NCBI RefSeq assembly: GCF_024159265.1
Contig: NZ_JAMYWY010000001.1
Location: 1,240,001 to 1,304,000, forward strand
DNA from: Paenibacillus sp. 1781tsa1
Lineage (GTDB): Bacteria; Bacillota; Bacilli; Paenibacillales; Paenibacillaceae
Length of the DNA stretch: 64,000 nucleotides
Reading direction: 5' to 3'
Both the position numbers and the translations under genes were made by a program. Under the pieces are notes generated by a model that was not told the origin of the DNA, did no database searches, and worked only from the letters and a program-made list of their open reading frames with translations. Shown here piece by piece: positions 43,129-52,372 of the stretch (the stretch's first letter is position 1; the number at the start of each line of letters is the position of its first letter).

Positions 43129-44124
43129 ATGACGGGTAGGAATGGATGGGCCAGATTTGTTGGTTTTAAAATGTTGCGACTTGTATCCTTATTGGTCGGA
43201 GTCAGTGTGTTGTCTTTTATATTAATGCAATTCTCTCCAGTTGATCCGATCGAAGCCTATATTGGTGGAGACATGATTAGAGTAAGTGCCGAACAGCGCA
43301 GTCTTATCGAAGAACGATGGGGATTGAATGAATCTCCTATGGAACGATTGCTCACTTGGGGACAAGCACTTATTCAGGGAGATCTGGGAACATCGATGAT
43401 TTATAGACAACCCGTAGCAGATATTATTCAGGAACGGTTCATGAATTCTGTCACGCTTATGGCTGTAGCCTGGCTATTATCCGGCATCTTCGGGTTCGCT
43501 CTTGGGGTAGTTGCCGCCATGAGACGGGATTCGAAGCTGGATCGCCTGATCTGCTGGTATTGTTATACGTTGGCTTCCACGCCGGTATTCTGGATTGCGC
43601 TGTTGTTGCTGATGGTATTTGGTGTGTGGCTTGGATGGCTTCCGGTTGGGCTTGGAGTACCCGCAGGGATGTCAGCTAATCAGGTCACATGGGGAGATCG
43701 GGTTATTCATATGATTTTGCCAGCGTTGACTCTCAGCCTGACCGGGGTAGCCTCCATTGCGTTGCATACCCGGCAGAAGCTTACGGATGTGCTGGAGTCA
43801 GATTATATTCTGTTTGCGAGAGCGCGAGGTGAGCGTGGATTTCAGCTGTTCCGTCGACATGGGTTCAGACATGTTGTTTTGCCAGCCATCACGCTGCAGT
43901 TTGCTTCGTTCAGTGAACTGTTCGGTGGGGCTGTTCTTGCAGAGCAGGTATTTTCATACCCTGGCCTTGGTCAGGCAACGGTTCAAGCGGGGTTGCGTGG
44001 AGATGTTCCACTGCTGCTTGGACTTGTGATGTGCAGTGCGATTTTTGTTTTTACGGGTAATATGCTTGCCGACATTCTGTATCGTATGATTGATCCGCGA
44101 ATGAAGGAGGAGCTGATGTCATGA
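43129..44124 (+). CDS. nikB: Nickel-type ABC permease, first subunit
   Basis: About 331 residues with six membrane helices and the BPD_transp_1 EAA loop (ESDYILFARARGERGFQLFR). The N-terminal region LVGVSVLSFILMQFSPVDPI and the loop ERWGLNESPMERL are typical of DppB/NikB permeases. ATG 43129 lies 8 bases after GGGGAG; the TTG at 43114 is less likely. It ends in an ATGA overlap with the next permease. Confidence 0.9.
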   Translation: MTGRNGWARFVGFKMLRLVSLLVGVSVLSFILMQFSPVDPIEAYIGGDMIRVSAEQRSLIEERWGLNESPMERLLTWGQALIQGDLGTSMIYRQPVADIIQERFMNSVTLMAVAWLLSGIFGFALGVVAAMRRDSKLDRLICWYCYTLASTPVFWIALLLLMVFGVWLGWLPVGLGVPAGMSANQVTWGDRVIHMILPALTLSLTGVASIALHTRQKLTDVLESDYILFARARGERGFQLFRRHGFRHVVLPAITLQFASFSELFGGAVLAEQVFSYPGLGQATVQAGLRGDVPLLLGLVMCSAIFVFTGNMLADILYRMIDPRMKEELMS

Positions 44125-45128
44125 AGCAGACGGCAGAACGCTCCTCTGAGCAGACGGCAGAAACAGCTGAAGTACAGAAAGTGAAAACTGCGAATCAAGA
44201 GGTCAGGTACAACATTAATCCGGGATTACTACAAGCTGAGACTGGAAAAAGAACAGTAACAACACGCCAAACGAGAAAAGGTTATGCGGGTGCCGGAGAC
44301 CCAAATTTCCGAAATCCTCGCCAAAGGGCCGTGATCTGGGGAAGCCTTGCAGTAATCTGGATTGCCGTTGTCTGGTCGACGGGAAGATTGTTTCCCGCTG
44401 GTTCTACGCTGACTTCATTAATGGATCGAAATCTGTCTCCAACCTGGGCGCATCCATTTGGCACAGATTGGCTTGGAAGAGATATGTTCATGCGTACGTT
44501 AAAAGGACTGGCAACCAGCATTCAAGTGGGACTGCTTGCTGCATGTGGTGGTGGATTGATCGCAATGTTATTGGGTTTGGCTGCTGCTATTAGCAAGGCT
44601 GCTGATCGGGTGATCTCATGGATTATCGACCTGTTTCTCAGTGTGCCACATCTGGTATCACTGGTTATGTTGGCCTTTGTATTTGGTGGAGGTTTGGCAG
44701 GAGTGGCGGCAGCCATCGCGCTGACGCACTGGCCAAATCTGGCCCGGATTGTACGAGCGGAGATGATTCAACTGAAATCCGCAGAATATATTCAGATTTC
44801 ACACAAGTTGGGTCAATCGCGATTGCGAATTGCGGTGCAGCATATGCTGCCACATCTGGTCCCGCAACTGTTCGTGGGCGTACTGCTAATCTTTCCCCAT
44901 GCGATTCTGCATGAGGCAGCCATTACGTTTCTGGGGCTGGGGTTGTCCCCGCAGCAACCGGCAATTGGCATTATTTTGTCAGAGTCGATGAGATATTTAT
45001 CTGCTGGCATGTGGTGGCTCGCCTTTTTCCCGGGACTGGCATTATTGCTGGTTGTTCGTGCGTTTGATGTATTGGGCAACAGTCTGAAGACATTGACGGG
45101 TACAGGTAGTTCAAGGGAGGTGAGGTAG
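44121..45128 (+). CDS. nikC: Nickel-type ABC permease, second subunit
   Basis: The 335-residue protein has a hydrophilic N-terminal tail of about 70 residues rich in Thr, Gln and Lys, longer than usual, then six membrane helices with the DppC/NikC signatures HPFGTDWLGRDMFMR and AEYIQISHKLGQSRLRIAVQ (EAA loop). It pairs with NikB as the channel. Translation is coupled through the 4-base overlap at 44121. Confidence 0.9.
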   Translation: MKQTAERSSEQTAETAEVQKVKTANQEVRYNINPGLLQAETGKRTVTTRQTRKGYAGAGDPNFRNPRQRAVIWGSLAVIWIAVVWSTGRLFPAGSTLTSLMDRNLSPTWAHPFGTDWLGRDMFMRTLKGLATSIQVGLLAACGGGLIAMLLGLAAAISKAADRVISWIIDLFLSVPHLVSLVMLAFVFGGGLAGVAAAIALTHWPNLARIVRAEMIQLKSAEYIQISHKLGQSRLRIAVQHMLPHLVPQLFVGVLLIFPHAILHEAAITFLGLGLSPQQPAIGIILSESMRYLSAGMWWLAFFPGLALLLVVRAFDVLGNSLKTLTGTGSSREVR

Positions 45129-45130
45129 AT

Positions 45131-46087
45131 ATGGCTCTTCTTGATATTCAGGGAGTATCAGTGTCATTTCGGCGCGCTCGTGGTTGGTTTGGACACGAAC
45201 AGACTGATGTCATTCAGAATCTGGATCTTTCCATAAACGAGGGTGAGATTGTGGCTGTTGTAGGCGCAAGTGGATCGGGTAAAAGTGTGCTGGCGCAGGC
45301 TATCATGGGCATTCTGCCTACCAATGCCAAGTTGGAAGGGAGAATTAGCTACAATGGCGAGCCTTTGACCCCAGAGCGGCAGCTTCATCTGCGTGGAGAC
45401 GAACTGGTGTTAATTCCGCAATCCGTCAGTTATTTGGACCCTCTGATGAAGGTGGGGAGACAAGTTCAGCCGGTAACCCGAGATTCGGGGCGAAAGCGCC
45501 GCTTCAAGACTCAATCCCACGTGAAAAAGACGGAGCTGGAGTTGATGGAGCGTTATCAACTCCCTCAGGGAACAGGAGGGAAATACCCGTTTGAGTTGTC
45601 CGGAGGTATGGCAAGGCGGGTGTTGATGGCTACAGCGACCTCAGGTCAGCCGAAGCTGATCATTGCCGATGAGCCGACACCAGGCATTCATCCCGAAGTG
45701 CTGTCCGAGACGATGAAGCAATTTCGCGAACTCGCAGATCAAGGCGTAGGCATTCTATGGATTACCCATGATGTCACGACTGCCCTGACGGCAGCCGATC
45801 GCATCGCTGTATTTTATGCGGGTGCCAATGTAGAGACAGCGCAGGTGGATGATTTTACGGGCAATGGAGAGCGACTGCGCCATCCGTATACGAAAGCCCT
45901 CTGGAATGCATTGCCGCAGAATGGATTTCAGCCACTCCCAGGCTCCCAGCCGTTGGCAGGTCAAGAGATCATCACAGGATGTTCATTTGCTCCCCGATGT
46001 AGCTCAGCAACCGTTGCATGTACCCGCGAACGTCCTCCGCTTCGTCAGATACGAGGCGGAGAAGTGAGGTGTCTCCATGTCACTTAA
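45131..46087 (+). CDS. nikD: Nickel-type ABC ATPase, first subunit
   Basis: The 318-residue protein has Walker A GASGSGKSVLAQAIMG, signature LSGGMARRVLMATA, Walker B LIIADEPTPGI and H-loop LWITHDVTTAL. The C-terminal region HPYTKALWNALPQNGF and CSFAPRC with clustered Cys (CSSATVACTRERPP) is the oligopeptide/nickel ATPase extension that can hold an iron-sulfur cluster. It starts 2 bases after nikC and overlaps nikE by 11 bases. Confidence 0.9.
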   Translation: MALLDIQGVSVSFRRARGWFGHEQTDVIQNLDLSINEGEIVAVVGASGSGKSVLAQAIMGILPTNAKLEGRISYNGEPLTPERQLHLRGDELVLIPQSVSYLDPLMKVGRQVQPVTRDSGRKRRFKTQSHVKKTELELMERYQLPQGTGGKYPFELSGGMARRVLMATATSGQPKLIIADEPTPGIHPEVLSETMKQFRELADQGVGILWITHDVTTALTAADRIAVFYAGANVETAQVDDFTGNGERLRHPYTKALWNALPQNGFQPLPGSQPLAGQEIITGCSFAPRCSSATVACTRERPPLRQIRGGEVRCLHVT

Positions 46088-46688
46088 AGCACAGGATGTA
46101 AGTTATCGTTACGATCAGAATTCGTGGGTGTTTCAGCAGATGAACATGCAGGTGCTACAAGGCGAAGTCGTTGGTTTGTGGGGACCGAGCGGCTGTGGGA
46201 AAACAAGTCTTGGGCGCATCCTTGCGGGATATGCCGAACCCGTGGCAGGACAAGTATTACTGGATGGTGAACCACTCCCTCGTACAGGCGTATGTCCGGT
46301 TCAGCTGGTGTTCCAGCACCCGGAGAAAGCTGTGAATCCACGCTGGCGGATGCGTCGTGTACTTCAGGAGGCGGCTGTGCAGGATGAGCAGTTGCTCGAA
46401 GATTTGGGGATTCAGCAGACTTGGCTGGACCGCAGACCGGGTGAATTATCCGGTGGGGAACTGCAACGATTCTGTGTGGCGCGAGCACTCGGTACATCGA
46501 CACGTTATGTGATTGCAGATGAAATGACCACGATGCTGGATGCGATCACTCAGGCACAGATCTGGCATACTGTGATGGAAGTGGCTCGCCAGCGTGATCT
46601 GGGATTACTGATCATAAGCCATGATCGGGATTTGCTGAACAGGTTGTGCGACAGAATCATTCCGATGCCGATTGCGATGTCACTGTAA
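46077..46688 (+). CDS. nikE: Nickel-type ABC ATPase, second subunit (short form)
   Basis: The 203-residue protein contains a full nucleotide-binding core: Walker A GPSGCGKTSLG, Q-loop region QLVFQHPEKAVNP, signature LSGGELQRFCVARAL, Walker B YVIADEMTTMLD and H-loop LLIISHDRDLL. It ends soon after, lacking the 50-60 residue C-terminal extension that NikE and DppF usually have. The stop is followed by a terminator, so the short form seems natural rather than a frameshift. Confidence 0.87.
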   Translation: MSLKAQDVSYRYDQNSWVFQQMNMQVLQGEVVGLWGPSGCGKTSLGRILAGYAEPVAGQVLLDGEPLPRTGVCPVQLVFQHPEKAVNPRWRMRRVLQEAAVQDEQLLEDLGIQQTWLDRRPGELSGGELQRFCVARALGTSTRYVIADEMTTMLDAITQAQIWHTVMEVARQRDLGLLIISHDRDLLNRLCDRIIPMPIAMSL

Positions 46689-46752
46689 GGTTAATTATGT
46701 TTCAATAAATATATGGATTGAATAGAAAAGAAGAGAATAGAATAGAAAACGA

Positions 46753-46820
46753 AAAGGGGGGCCCTAGTACTGTCATTGACCATGAATGTGAGTCATGGAC
46801 CTGACTACGGGGCACCCCTT
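46753..46820 (+). terminator. Hairpin after nik operon
   Basis: AAGGGGGGCCCTAGTA and TACGGGGCACCCCTT form a long imperfect stem about 65 bases after nikE. Inner sequence GTCATTGACCATGA and TCATGGACCTGAC adds pairing. It lies between converging genes and may act on both strands. Confidence 0.6.
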
Positions 46821-46895
46821 GTTCCATTTTACAGATATTTGTCTTATCGATCAGCATACGTTCTGTTCGCAACGTGCATAGAGTTAACTGTCAGC

Positions 46896-48086
46896 TTATT
46901 TGTCCGACAATTTGCTGAGCAACACAGATAATCTGCGCATCGCCTCTTCCACCGTGGAACGCGGACAGGCTACATTAATACGCATGAACCCTGTACCCTC
47001 GGTTCCAAAGGAGCTCCCGTCATTGAAGGCAAGCCCTGCTTCATGAAGCAGCATATTGCACAGTTGTGCATGTGGGATATTCAGCTCCCGGAAATCCATC
47101 CATAACAGATAGGTTGCTTCGGGCAGATGCAATTTGATCGCTGGCATATGTTCTGCAACATATTGTTGTACATACTCCATATTCCCATGGATATATGCAA
47201 GGCATTCCTCCAGCCATTCCTCGCCATCATTGTAAGCAGCTTCGGTTGCAACAGCCCCCAGTGTGCTGATACCGGCAAGTCCCATCGTTTGTACACCCTG
47301 CGCGAAAGATTCCCGCAGCTTGGCATTTGGGATGATGATGTTGGACGTGCAGAGGCCAGGAATGTTGAACGTTTTGCTTGGAGCCGTACAGATGATACTT
47401 AGATCAGAGACGGCGTCCGAGATCAGGGTGAGCGGTGTATGAGCTCCACGTTGGTGAACAAGATCGGCATGAATTTCATCCGAAACCATCAGTACGTTGT
47501 ATTGCAGACACAGCGACGTAAGGCCTTCAAGCTCCTCACGAGTCCATACACGTCCAACCGGATTATGTGGACTGCACAGAATCAGCATTTTGACCCGACC
47601 GGTCTGCAAGCTGGATTCCAGTTGTTCCAGATCCATCGTGTAATGACCATTATTCTCTACCAAAGGATTGGTGATCAGTTTACGGCCTTGACCACGTACA
47701 ACTTCATAGAAGGGAGCATACACCGGAGTCTGGATGACCACTGCATCTCCCGGATCAGTGAATCGCTGTACAGCAATGCTGAGTGCGGGCACAATACCTG
47801 GAGTGAATACGATCCAGTCATCGTTAATTTTCCAGTTGTGGCGCCGTTCCATCCACCCTGCAACAGCGGCATGATACGCCTCAGTTCGTACTGTATAACC
47901 AAAAATTCCGTGCTCCATCCGTGTTTGCAGGGCCTGAATAACGGATGGTGGAGCAGCGAAATCCATATCGGCCACCCACATCGGAAGCGCATCAGCAGCA
48001 CCGAAGATATCCTCAAGTGCATCCCACTTCTCTGATCCGGTAGAGATCCGGTTAATAGACTGATCAAATATACTGTTATTGTTCAT
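46896..48086 (-). CDS. patB: PatB/MalY-type aminotransferase-fold C-S lyase
   Basis: The 396-residue PLP enzyme of fold type I begins FDQSINRISTGSEKWD and contains LPMWVADMDFAAPPSVIQAL, CSPHNPVGRVWTREEL, the Schiff-base lysine in TAPSKTFNIPGL, and a C-terminal GFMRINVACPRSTVEEAM. The MWVADMDF motif marks the PatB/MalY cystathionine beta-lyase branch rather than true aminotransferases. It would cleave cystathionine or cysteine conjugates to a thiol, pyruvate and ammonia. ATG 48086 follows GGGGGA; the longer frame to 48125 lacks a site. Confidence 0.9.
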   Translation of the reverse strand: MNNNSIFDQSINRISTGSEKWDALEDIFGAADALPMWVADMDFAAPPSVIQALQTRMEHGIFGYTVRTEAYHAAVAGWMERRHNWKINDDWIVFTPGIVPALSIAVQRFTDPGDAVVIQTPVYAPFYEVVRGQGRKLITNPLVENNGHYTMDLEQLESSLQTGRVKMLILCSPHNPVGRVWTREELEGLTSLCLQYNVLMVSDEIHADLVHQRGAHTPLTLISDAVSDLSIICTAPSKTFNIPGLCTSNIIIPNAKLRESFAQGVQTMGLAGISTLGAVATEAAYNDGEEWLEECLAYIHGNMEYVQQYVAEHMPAIKLHLPEATYLLWMDFRELNIPHAQLCNMLLHEAGLAFNDGSSFGTEGTGFMRINVACPRSTVEEAMRRLSVLLSKLSDK

Positions 48087-48496
48087 CGTATAAATCCCCC
48101 TTGAGTTCCGTTCTTTCGACCACAAATCGACAAATTATTATCTAATACATTGGTTAATTTCGCAACTGTTGTACGTGTATGATTAGCTTCATATGTATGG
48201 TCCGGAATTCAGGACTTTATTCATATAAGAACAGCTTAACGAGTCAGAGAACAGTAGGCATACGACAAAGACTATTTTAGTACGCCCTTGGACCTGTTTT
48301 ATCCATTTATCGTTTACAACTTCTTGTCAGATGCTATTATATTGCTAACATTTGGTGGAACAATGGGCTGTTATCCGAATAAGCTCGTACCCATACATGA
48401 TGAGCATAACGACATGAGTCTTTTGCGTAAATCGTGCGGTTGTCATGAATCGTATTATGCAAAAGGCTGACATTTGAACTCAGGAGGCGTTTAAGG
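48087..48496. other. Gene-free spacer between divergent genes
   Basis: Holds the upstream regions of the patB-like gene and the stalk-protein gene. For the latter TTTACA (48313-48318) and TATTAT (48335-48340) with a 16-bp spacer form a plausible promoter. No repeat family or RNA gene is seen. Confidence 0.4.
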
Positions 48497-49186
48497 ATGA
48501 AAAGCAAAAAGTGGTTGATTGCTGCGGGTGTGTTTGGCATGGTGTTGACCGGAACGGCAGGCGTATATGCAGGTACACAACTGGAGACGATCAAAGCTTA
48601 TCTGAACCATGGGCTCGCCATCGAAGTGAACGGACAGAAATTTACCCCAACAGGTGACCAAGGTAAGAAACTTGCGCCAATTACATATCAAGGCAGCACA
48701 TATCTCCCCGTTCGTTCGATTGCAGATGCGTTGAATACCGAAGTAAAGTATGATTCCCAAAACAATAAAGTAAGCATTGGTTCCTCAAGTTCTTCTGGTG
48801 GGTCGACATCCACAGGTAACAGCGGATCAACATCACCATCTACAGGCACGAACACACAGGCTGAAGGCGTGAAGTCCAAGTATCTGCCAGCAGATTTCCC
48901 ATTACCGAAGGATGCGAAGGCGACAAGTCTCGTTGAGAACATCATGGATGGCAACAAAAAAGTTGTCCTCACGTACACAACAAAAGAAACGTTGCTAACC
49001 GTTGGAACATCCTACAAAGACTATTATCCGACCAAAAACTTGACTCAAAATACTCAGGATATACAGGCAGACGGCTTCAGTATCGTAGGTCGTGAAGATG
49101 GTAAATATGCCGTAACCATTACGGGTTCTGTGTCTGCAACCAACAAGGATCTGAATGAAATCACCGTGGTGTGGAGCGAAGAGTAA
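48497..49186 (+). CDS. Secreted stalk-domain (copper amine oxidase N-domain-like) protein
   Basis: The 229-residue protein has a signal peptide (MKSKKWLIAAGVFGMVLTGT, probable cleavage after VYA). Residues about 40-95 are a stalk/CuAO-N-like domain (EVNGQKFTP, APITYQGSTYLPVRSIADAL, VKYDSQNNKVSIG). A Ser/Gly/Thr-rich linker of about 30 residues follows, then a 100-residue C-terminal domain (YLPADFPLPKDAKATSLVEN) of unknown type. Stalk domains are common in Paenibacillus surface proteins. There is no catalytic signature. ATG 48497 follows CAGGAGG. Confidence 0.85.
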   Translation: MKSKKWLIAAGVFGMVLTGTAGVYAGTQLETIKAYLNHGLAIEVNGQKFTPTGDQGKKLAPITYQGSTYLPVRSIADALNTEVKYDSQNNKVSIGSSSSSGGSTSTGNSGSTSPSTGTNTQAEGVKSKYLPADFPLPKDAKATSLVENIMDGNKKVVLTYTTKETLLTVGTSYKDYYPTKNLTQNTQDIQADGFSIVGREDGKYAVTITGSVSATNKDLNEITVVWSEE

Positions 49187-49278
49187 TGACGAGTATAACC
49201 ACATGTCCTCATACTATCCTGCTTGAGTCGTTCAAAGTATAGTGATCCGTATTCTTCTATTATTCAAAAGGTAACGCC

Positions 49279-49324
49279 AAAAGCCGTCCGTTGAAATCGA
49301 AACAGATTTCTACGGGCGGCTTTT
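49279..49324. terminator. Bidirectional terminator
   Basis: AAAAGCCGTCCGTTGAAATC and the later ATTTCTACGGGCGGCTTTT pair as a long stem with A and T tails, between converging genes at 49186 and 49374. Confidence 0.88.
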
Positions 49325-49373
49325 ATGTTTGAATTGATATCTGGTTCTTTTCTTCTCGGGAACTTGATGTTGT

Positions 49374-51383
49374 TTACAGGTACTCGTTAAACCAACCGGC
49401 AATATGCTCCAGACGGCGTACCCTTAAGTGGGGATGACCTCCGCGAGACAACTCGTGGTTGGCCCCAGGGAAACGAACGAGACGAGTGGTCTGCTTGCGG
49501 CGTTTCAACGCAATGAATAATTGCTCCGCCTGTTCAATCGGACACCGCAGATCTTGTTCGCCATGCAAAATGAGCAGCGGAGTACTCACGTTGCCGACAT
49601 AAGCGAGCGGGGAATGTTTCCACAGTTTTTCCGTGTCATCCCACGCGTTACCGCCAATCTGATCCTCCGTAAAGAAATAGCCAATGTCACTGACGCCGTA
49701 GAAAGATAACCAGTTGGAGATGGAACGTTGGGTAACAGCAGCCTTGAAGCGATCGGTGTGCCCGACAATCCAATTGGTCATGAAGCCGCCATAACTGCCA
49801 CCGGTTACGCCCAGTCTGGATTCGTCAATAAATTCATATTGGGACAGGGCATAATCCACGCTCTCCATGAGATCGCGATAATCGCCACCGCCATAATCTC
49901 CGCGACAGGCGTCTACAAACTGCTGCCCGTATCCAAGTCCTCCGCGTGGATTGATGTATACAACAGCGTAGCCTTGTGCGGCGAGAATCTGGAACTCGTG
50001 CATAAATGTAAAACCATACATCATGTGCGGGCCGCCATGAATCTCAAGAATGGTCGGGATTTTGACCCCGTCGACCATGCCACGAGGTTTCATAATCCAC
50101 CCTTGCAGCCGCAGGCCATCCGAGGCGTTGAACCAGAAGGTCTCTGGTGCACTAAGATGGATCTCATCCTCAAGCTGTGGATTGCTGCGGGTGAGCTGAA
50201 TCGGTTCTACACCGGAATCTTCCGGTTGTTCATACAGATAGAGGTCACCAGGACTCCGCGTATCAGCAACAGCGGCAACGATCTGTCCGTTTTCCAATTC
50301 CGTAAATTGATAAATCTCCTGTTCGTCAGGCAATATATACTCGGCACTGCTGCCGTCTCGTGCGAATTTGGCGATGCGTACACTACCATGAATGGTTGCC
50401 AGACAGAAGATGGATGAACCATCCCGACTGAATACAGGTCCCGTGGTTGTCAGATGTGATCGCATGTCACCAACAATGCTGTGATTTAACTGTACGTCCC
50501 AATCCGTGCTCAGACATACGGGTTCACCACCTGATACAGGCAGGGTATATAGCTTCACAAGTGTGGCATTTCCATAAGAACGGTCACTGGCGAGCAGGGC
50601 CAGGGATTGTCCATCCGGCGCAAATGACAGTCGGCTGAATGTATATCCTTCCGGGGTCAACTGCTGCACATCCGATCCGTCTGCCTTGGCAAGGTACACA
50701 TGATTGGTCAGGGTGTAATCGTTGTGTTCCTCGCCTGCTTCGGGCATTTGCGTGATCCATACGATGGATGTTCCATCCGGTGACCAGGCGTAGTCGCCAA
50801 CGTCATAATGACCTGTAGTTACAGGGATAGCTTCTGCGTCGATCGGCGCGATGGTGAAGAGATGGGATCGTTTTCCGTCCCACAATCCGCCTGCATCTGA
50901 TTTCATGCGAATTCGGTCCACAACATGTTCTTGCGGCAGTTTATGGCCATCGTCTTTAGAATCGGTATGTTCTGATTTTTCTTCTCCGCTCATATCCACG
51001 GAAGATTTCACAAGTAAGGTATGGCCATCTGGTGACCAGAGAAAGGAACTGACGCCGTGTTTCAAGTGACTGATTTGCTGTGCTTCTCCGCCATCACTGG
51101 GGATAATCCACACTTGGGACTTCCCGTCAACTTCTCGTTGAAAGGCAAGCTGGGACCCATCGGGCGACCAGGCCGGGGAATGATCCTTCTCTCCAGAGGT
51201 AAAGGGCCTGTCCTTCTGACTCCCCAGATGCAGCAGTCTCAGGTGAGAACAATAACCGTCACGTGCTTCATTCGTTTTCCGGCTTACATATACCAGTTGT
51301 CCGCCTTGAGGAGACGGAGTCGGATCGTTAACCCATGTAATCTGATAAAGATCTTCCGATGTTATGCCGCGCTGACTCATCAT
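49374..51383 (-). CDS. S9-family peptidase (acylaminoacyl-peptidase/dipeptidyl peptidase type)
   Basis: About 669 residues: an N-terminal seven-bladed propeller with TolB/WD-like blades (PAWSPDGSQLAFQRE, FLWSPDGHTLLVKS, YAWSPDGTSIVWI) and a C-terminal alpha/beta hydrolase with nucleophile in GVTGGSYGGFMTNW, Asp in LHGEQDLRCPIEQ and His in GANHELSRGG. These prolyl-oligopeptidase relatives trim blocked or short peptides in the cytoplasm; no signal peptide is present. Start ATG 51383 lies 7 bases after GGGAGG; the frame extends to 51401 without a better site. Confidence 0.93.
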   Translation of the reverse strand: MMSQRGITSEDLYQITWVNDPTPSPQGGQLVYVSRKTNEARDGYCSHLRLLHLGSQKDRPFTSGEKDHSPAWSPDGSQLAFQREVDGKSQVWIIPSDGGEAQQISHLKHGVSSFLWSPDGHTLLVKSSVDMSGEEKSEHTDSKDDGHKLPQEHVVDRIRMKSDAGGLWDGKRSHLFTIAPIDAEAIPVTTGHYDVGDYAWSPDGTSIVWITQMPEAGEEHNDYTLTNHVYLAKADGSDVQQLTPEGYTFSRLSFAPDGQSLALLASDRSYGNATLVKLYTLPVSGGEPVCLSTDWDVQLNHSIVGDMRSHLTTTGPVFSRDGSSIFCLATIHGSVRIAKFARDGSSAEYILPDEQEIYQFTELENGQIVAAVADTRSPGDLYLYEQPEDSGVEPIQLTRSNPQLEDEIHLSAPETFWFNASDGLRLQGWIMKPRGMVDGVKIPTILEIHGGPHMMYGFTFMHEFQILAAQGYAVVYINPRGGLGYGQQFVDACRGDYGGGDYRDLMESVDYALSQYEFIDESRLGVTGGSYGGFMTNWIVGHTDRFKAAVTQRSISNWLSFYGVSDIGYFFTEDQIGGNAWDDTEKLWKHSPLAYVGNVSTPLLILHGEQDLRCPIEQAEQLFIALKRRKQTTRLVRFPGANHELSRGGHPHLRVRRLEHIAGWFNEYL

Positions 51384-51494
51384 TGTTTGTCCTCCCACCA
51401 TGAATTGGAATTGGTTAATTTCCTAACCTTTCCATTTATATTAACGGAAAGCATGGGACAGGACAATATGACTAAGGATGGGAGGGAGACTTTT

Positions 51495-51565
51495 ATAACA
51501 GCGATCGGAAGGTTGTTCTGTCATCGGAGTGACCCATGTAAATATTCTTTGTTCAATTCATATAG
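51495..51565 (+). repeat. Dispersed repeat R2, copy 4 (right end only)
   Basis: The sequence ATAACAGCGATCGGAAGGTT followed by GTTCTGTCATCGGAGTG and GTAAATATTCTTTGTTCAAT is nearly identical to the last 70 bp of copy 3, including the terminal ATATAG. Everything left of it is missing, so it is a truncated copy. The rest of the gap 51384-51775 shows no gene. Confidence 0.8.
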
Positions 51566-51775
51566 GTGTGTTAAAGGAATTGCTCGAAGGATGACGAATC
51601 CTAATGTGGAATAAGCGCAGAAATGATGAAAAATGGTCTTAATTTAATGTTTAACTTCGGTGAATTTGGTTTAATGGACAATGCAATTCCTGTTCTACAT
51701 TAGGGTATTTGGTTCATAACCATTCGTTTATATAGAACTTGTATGATTCAGTCGCAATGGAGGAGGAACGTCACG

Positions 51776-52333
51776 TTGAGCACATCCTATGAGCAGCATG
51801 TAGAATATCCAAACCGGAAACGAATGGCGTGGCTTACGGTAGGGGCAGCACTTTTTGTGGCAGCCGGATTTTTTTTGATTTTTGATCGTTCTTCAGTTAC
51901 GAATGATTCCATCCTCTCGGGGGTGATTGGAATACTATCCATTTTGTTTTTTGGGCTATGTTTTTGCTACAGTCTGGTAAAGATGATTAAGAAGGAGCCT
52001 TCTTTTGTGATCAATGAGGATGGGTTTGTAGATGCATCTTCTTATACCGCAGGAGGGACAGTGGCCTGGAAAGACGTTGAGAATATTTTTATGTATGAAT
52101 TGATGGGACAGAAAATGATCGGGGTTAAATTGCGGGACGAGAAAGCCTTTCTGGATCGTCAGAATGGAATGAAACGCAAATTGATGACGGTCAACAGCAA
52201 TATGGTCGATGCGACCATCAGCGTTGCCCAAAGTAGCCTTACCATGCCACTGGATCAGTTATATATCATGATGATGAGCCACTGGAGGCATGTAAGTGAT
52301 GGCATGATTTATGATTCGTATAATCGTCGTTAG
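51776..52333 (+). CDS. STM3941-like small membrane protein
   Basis: About 185 residues with two membrane helices (about 20-40, MAWLTVGAALFVAAGFFLIF; 48-68, LSGVIGILSILFFGLCFCYS) and a C-terminal cytoplasmic PH-like region (PSFVINEDGFVDASSYTAGG, WKDVENIFMYELMGQKMIGV, TMPLDQLYIMM). This pattern recalls the STM3941/YcxB-like families of unknown function. The TTG at 51776 is 9 bases after GGAGGAACG and is preferred to the ATG at 51743, which has no site. The aldo/keto reductase gene starts 39 bases later. Confidence 0.75.
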   Translation: MSTSYEQHVEYPNRKRMAWLTVGAALFVAAGFFLIFDRSSVTNDSILSGVIGILSILFFGLCFCYSLVKMIKKEPSFVINEDGFVDASSYTAGGTVAWKDVENIFMYELMGQKMIGVKLRDEKAFLDRQNGMKRKLMTVNSNMVDATISVAQSSLTMPLDQLYIMMMSHWRHVSDGMIYDSYNRR

Positions 52334-52372
52334 AGATAATTTCCATAGATTCTTCAGAATGGAGGAATATAG

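Noticed and set aside
50207..50422. Various 60-230 residue antisense frames inside the S9 peptidase and other genes
   Set aside because: They are shadows of high-quality coding regions without start signals or domain content.
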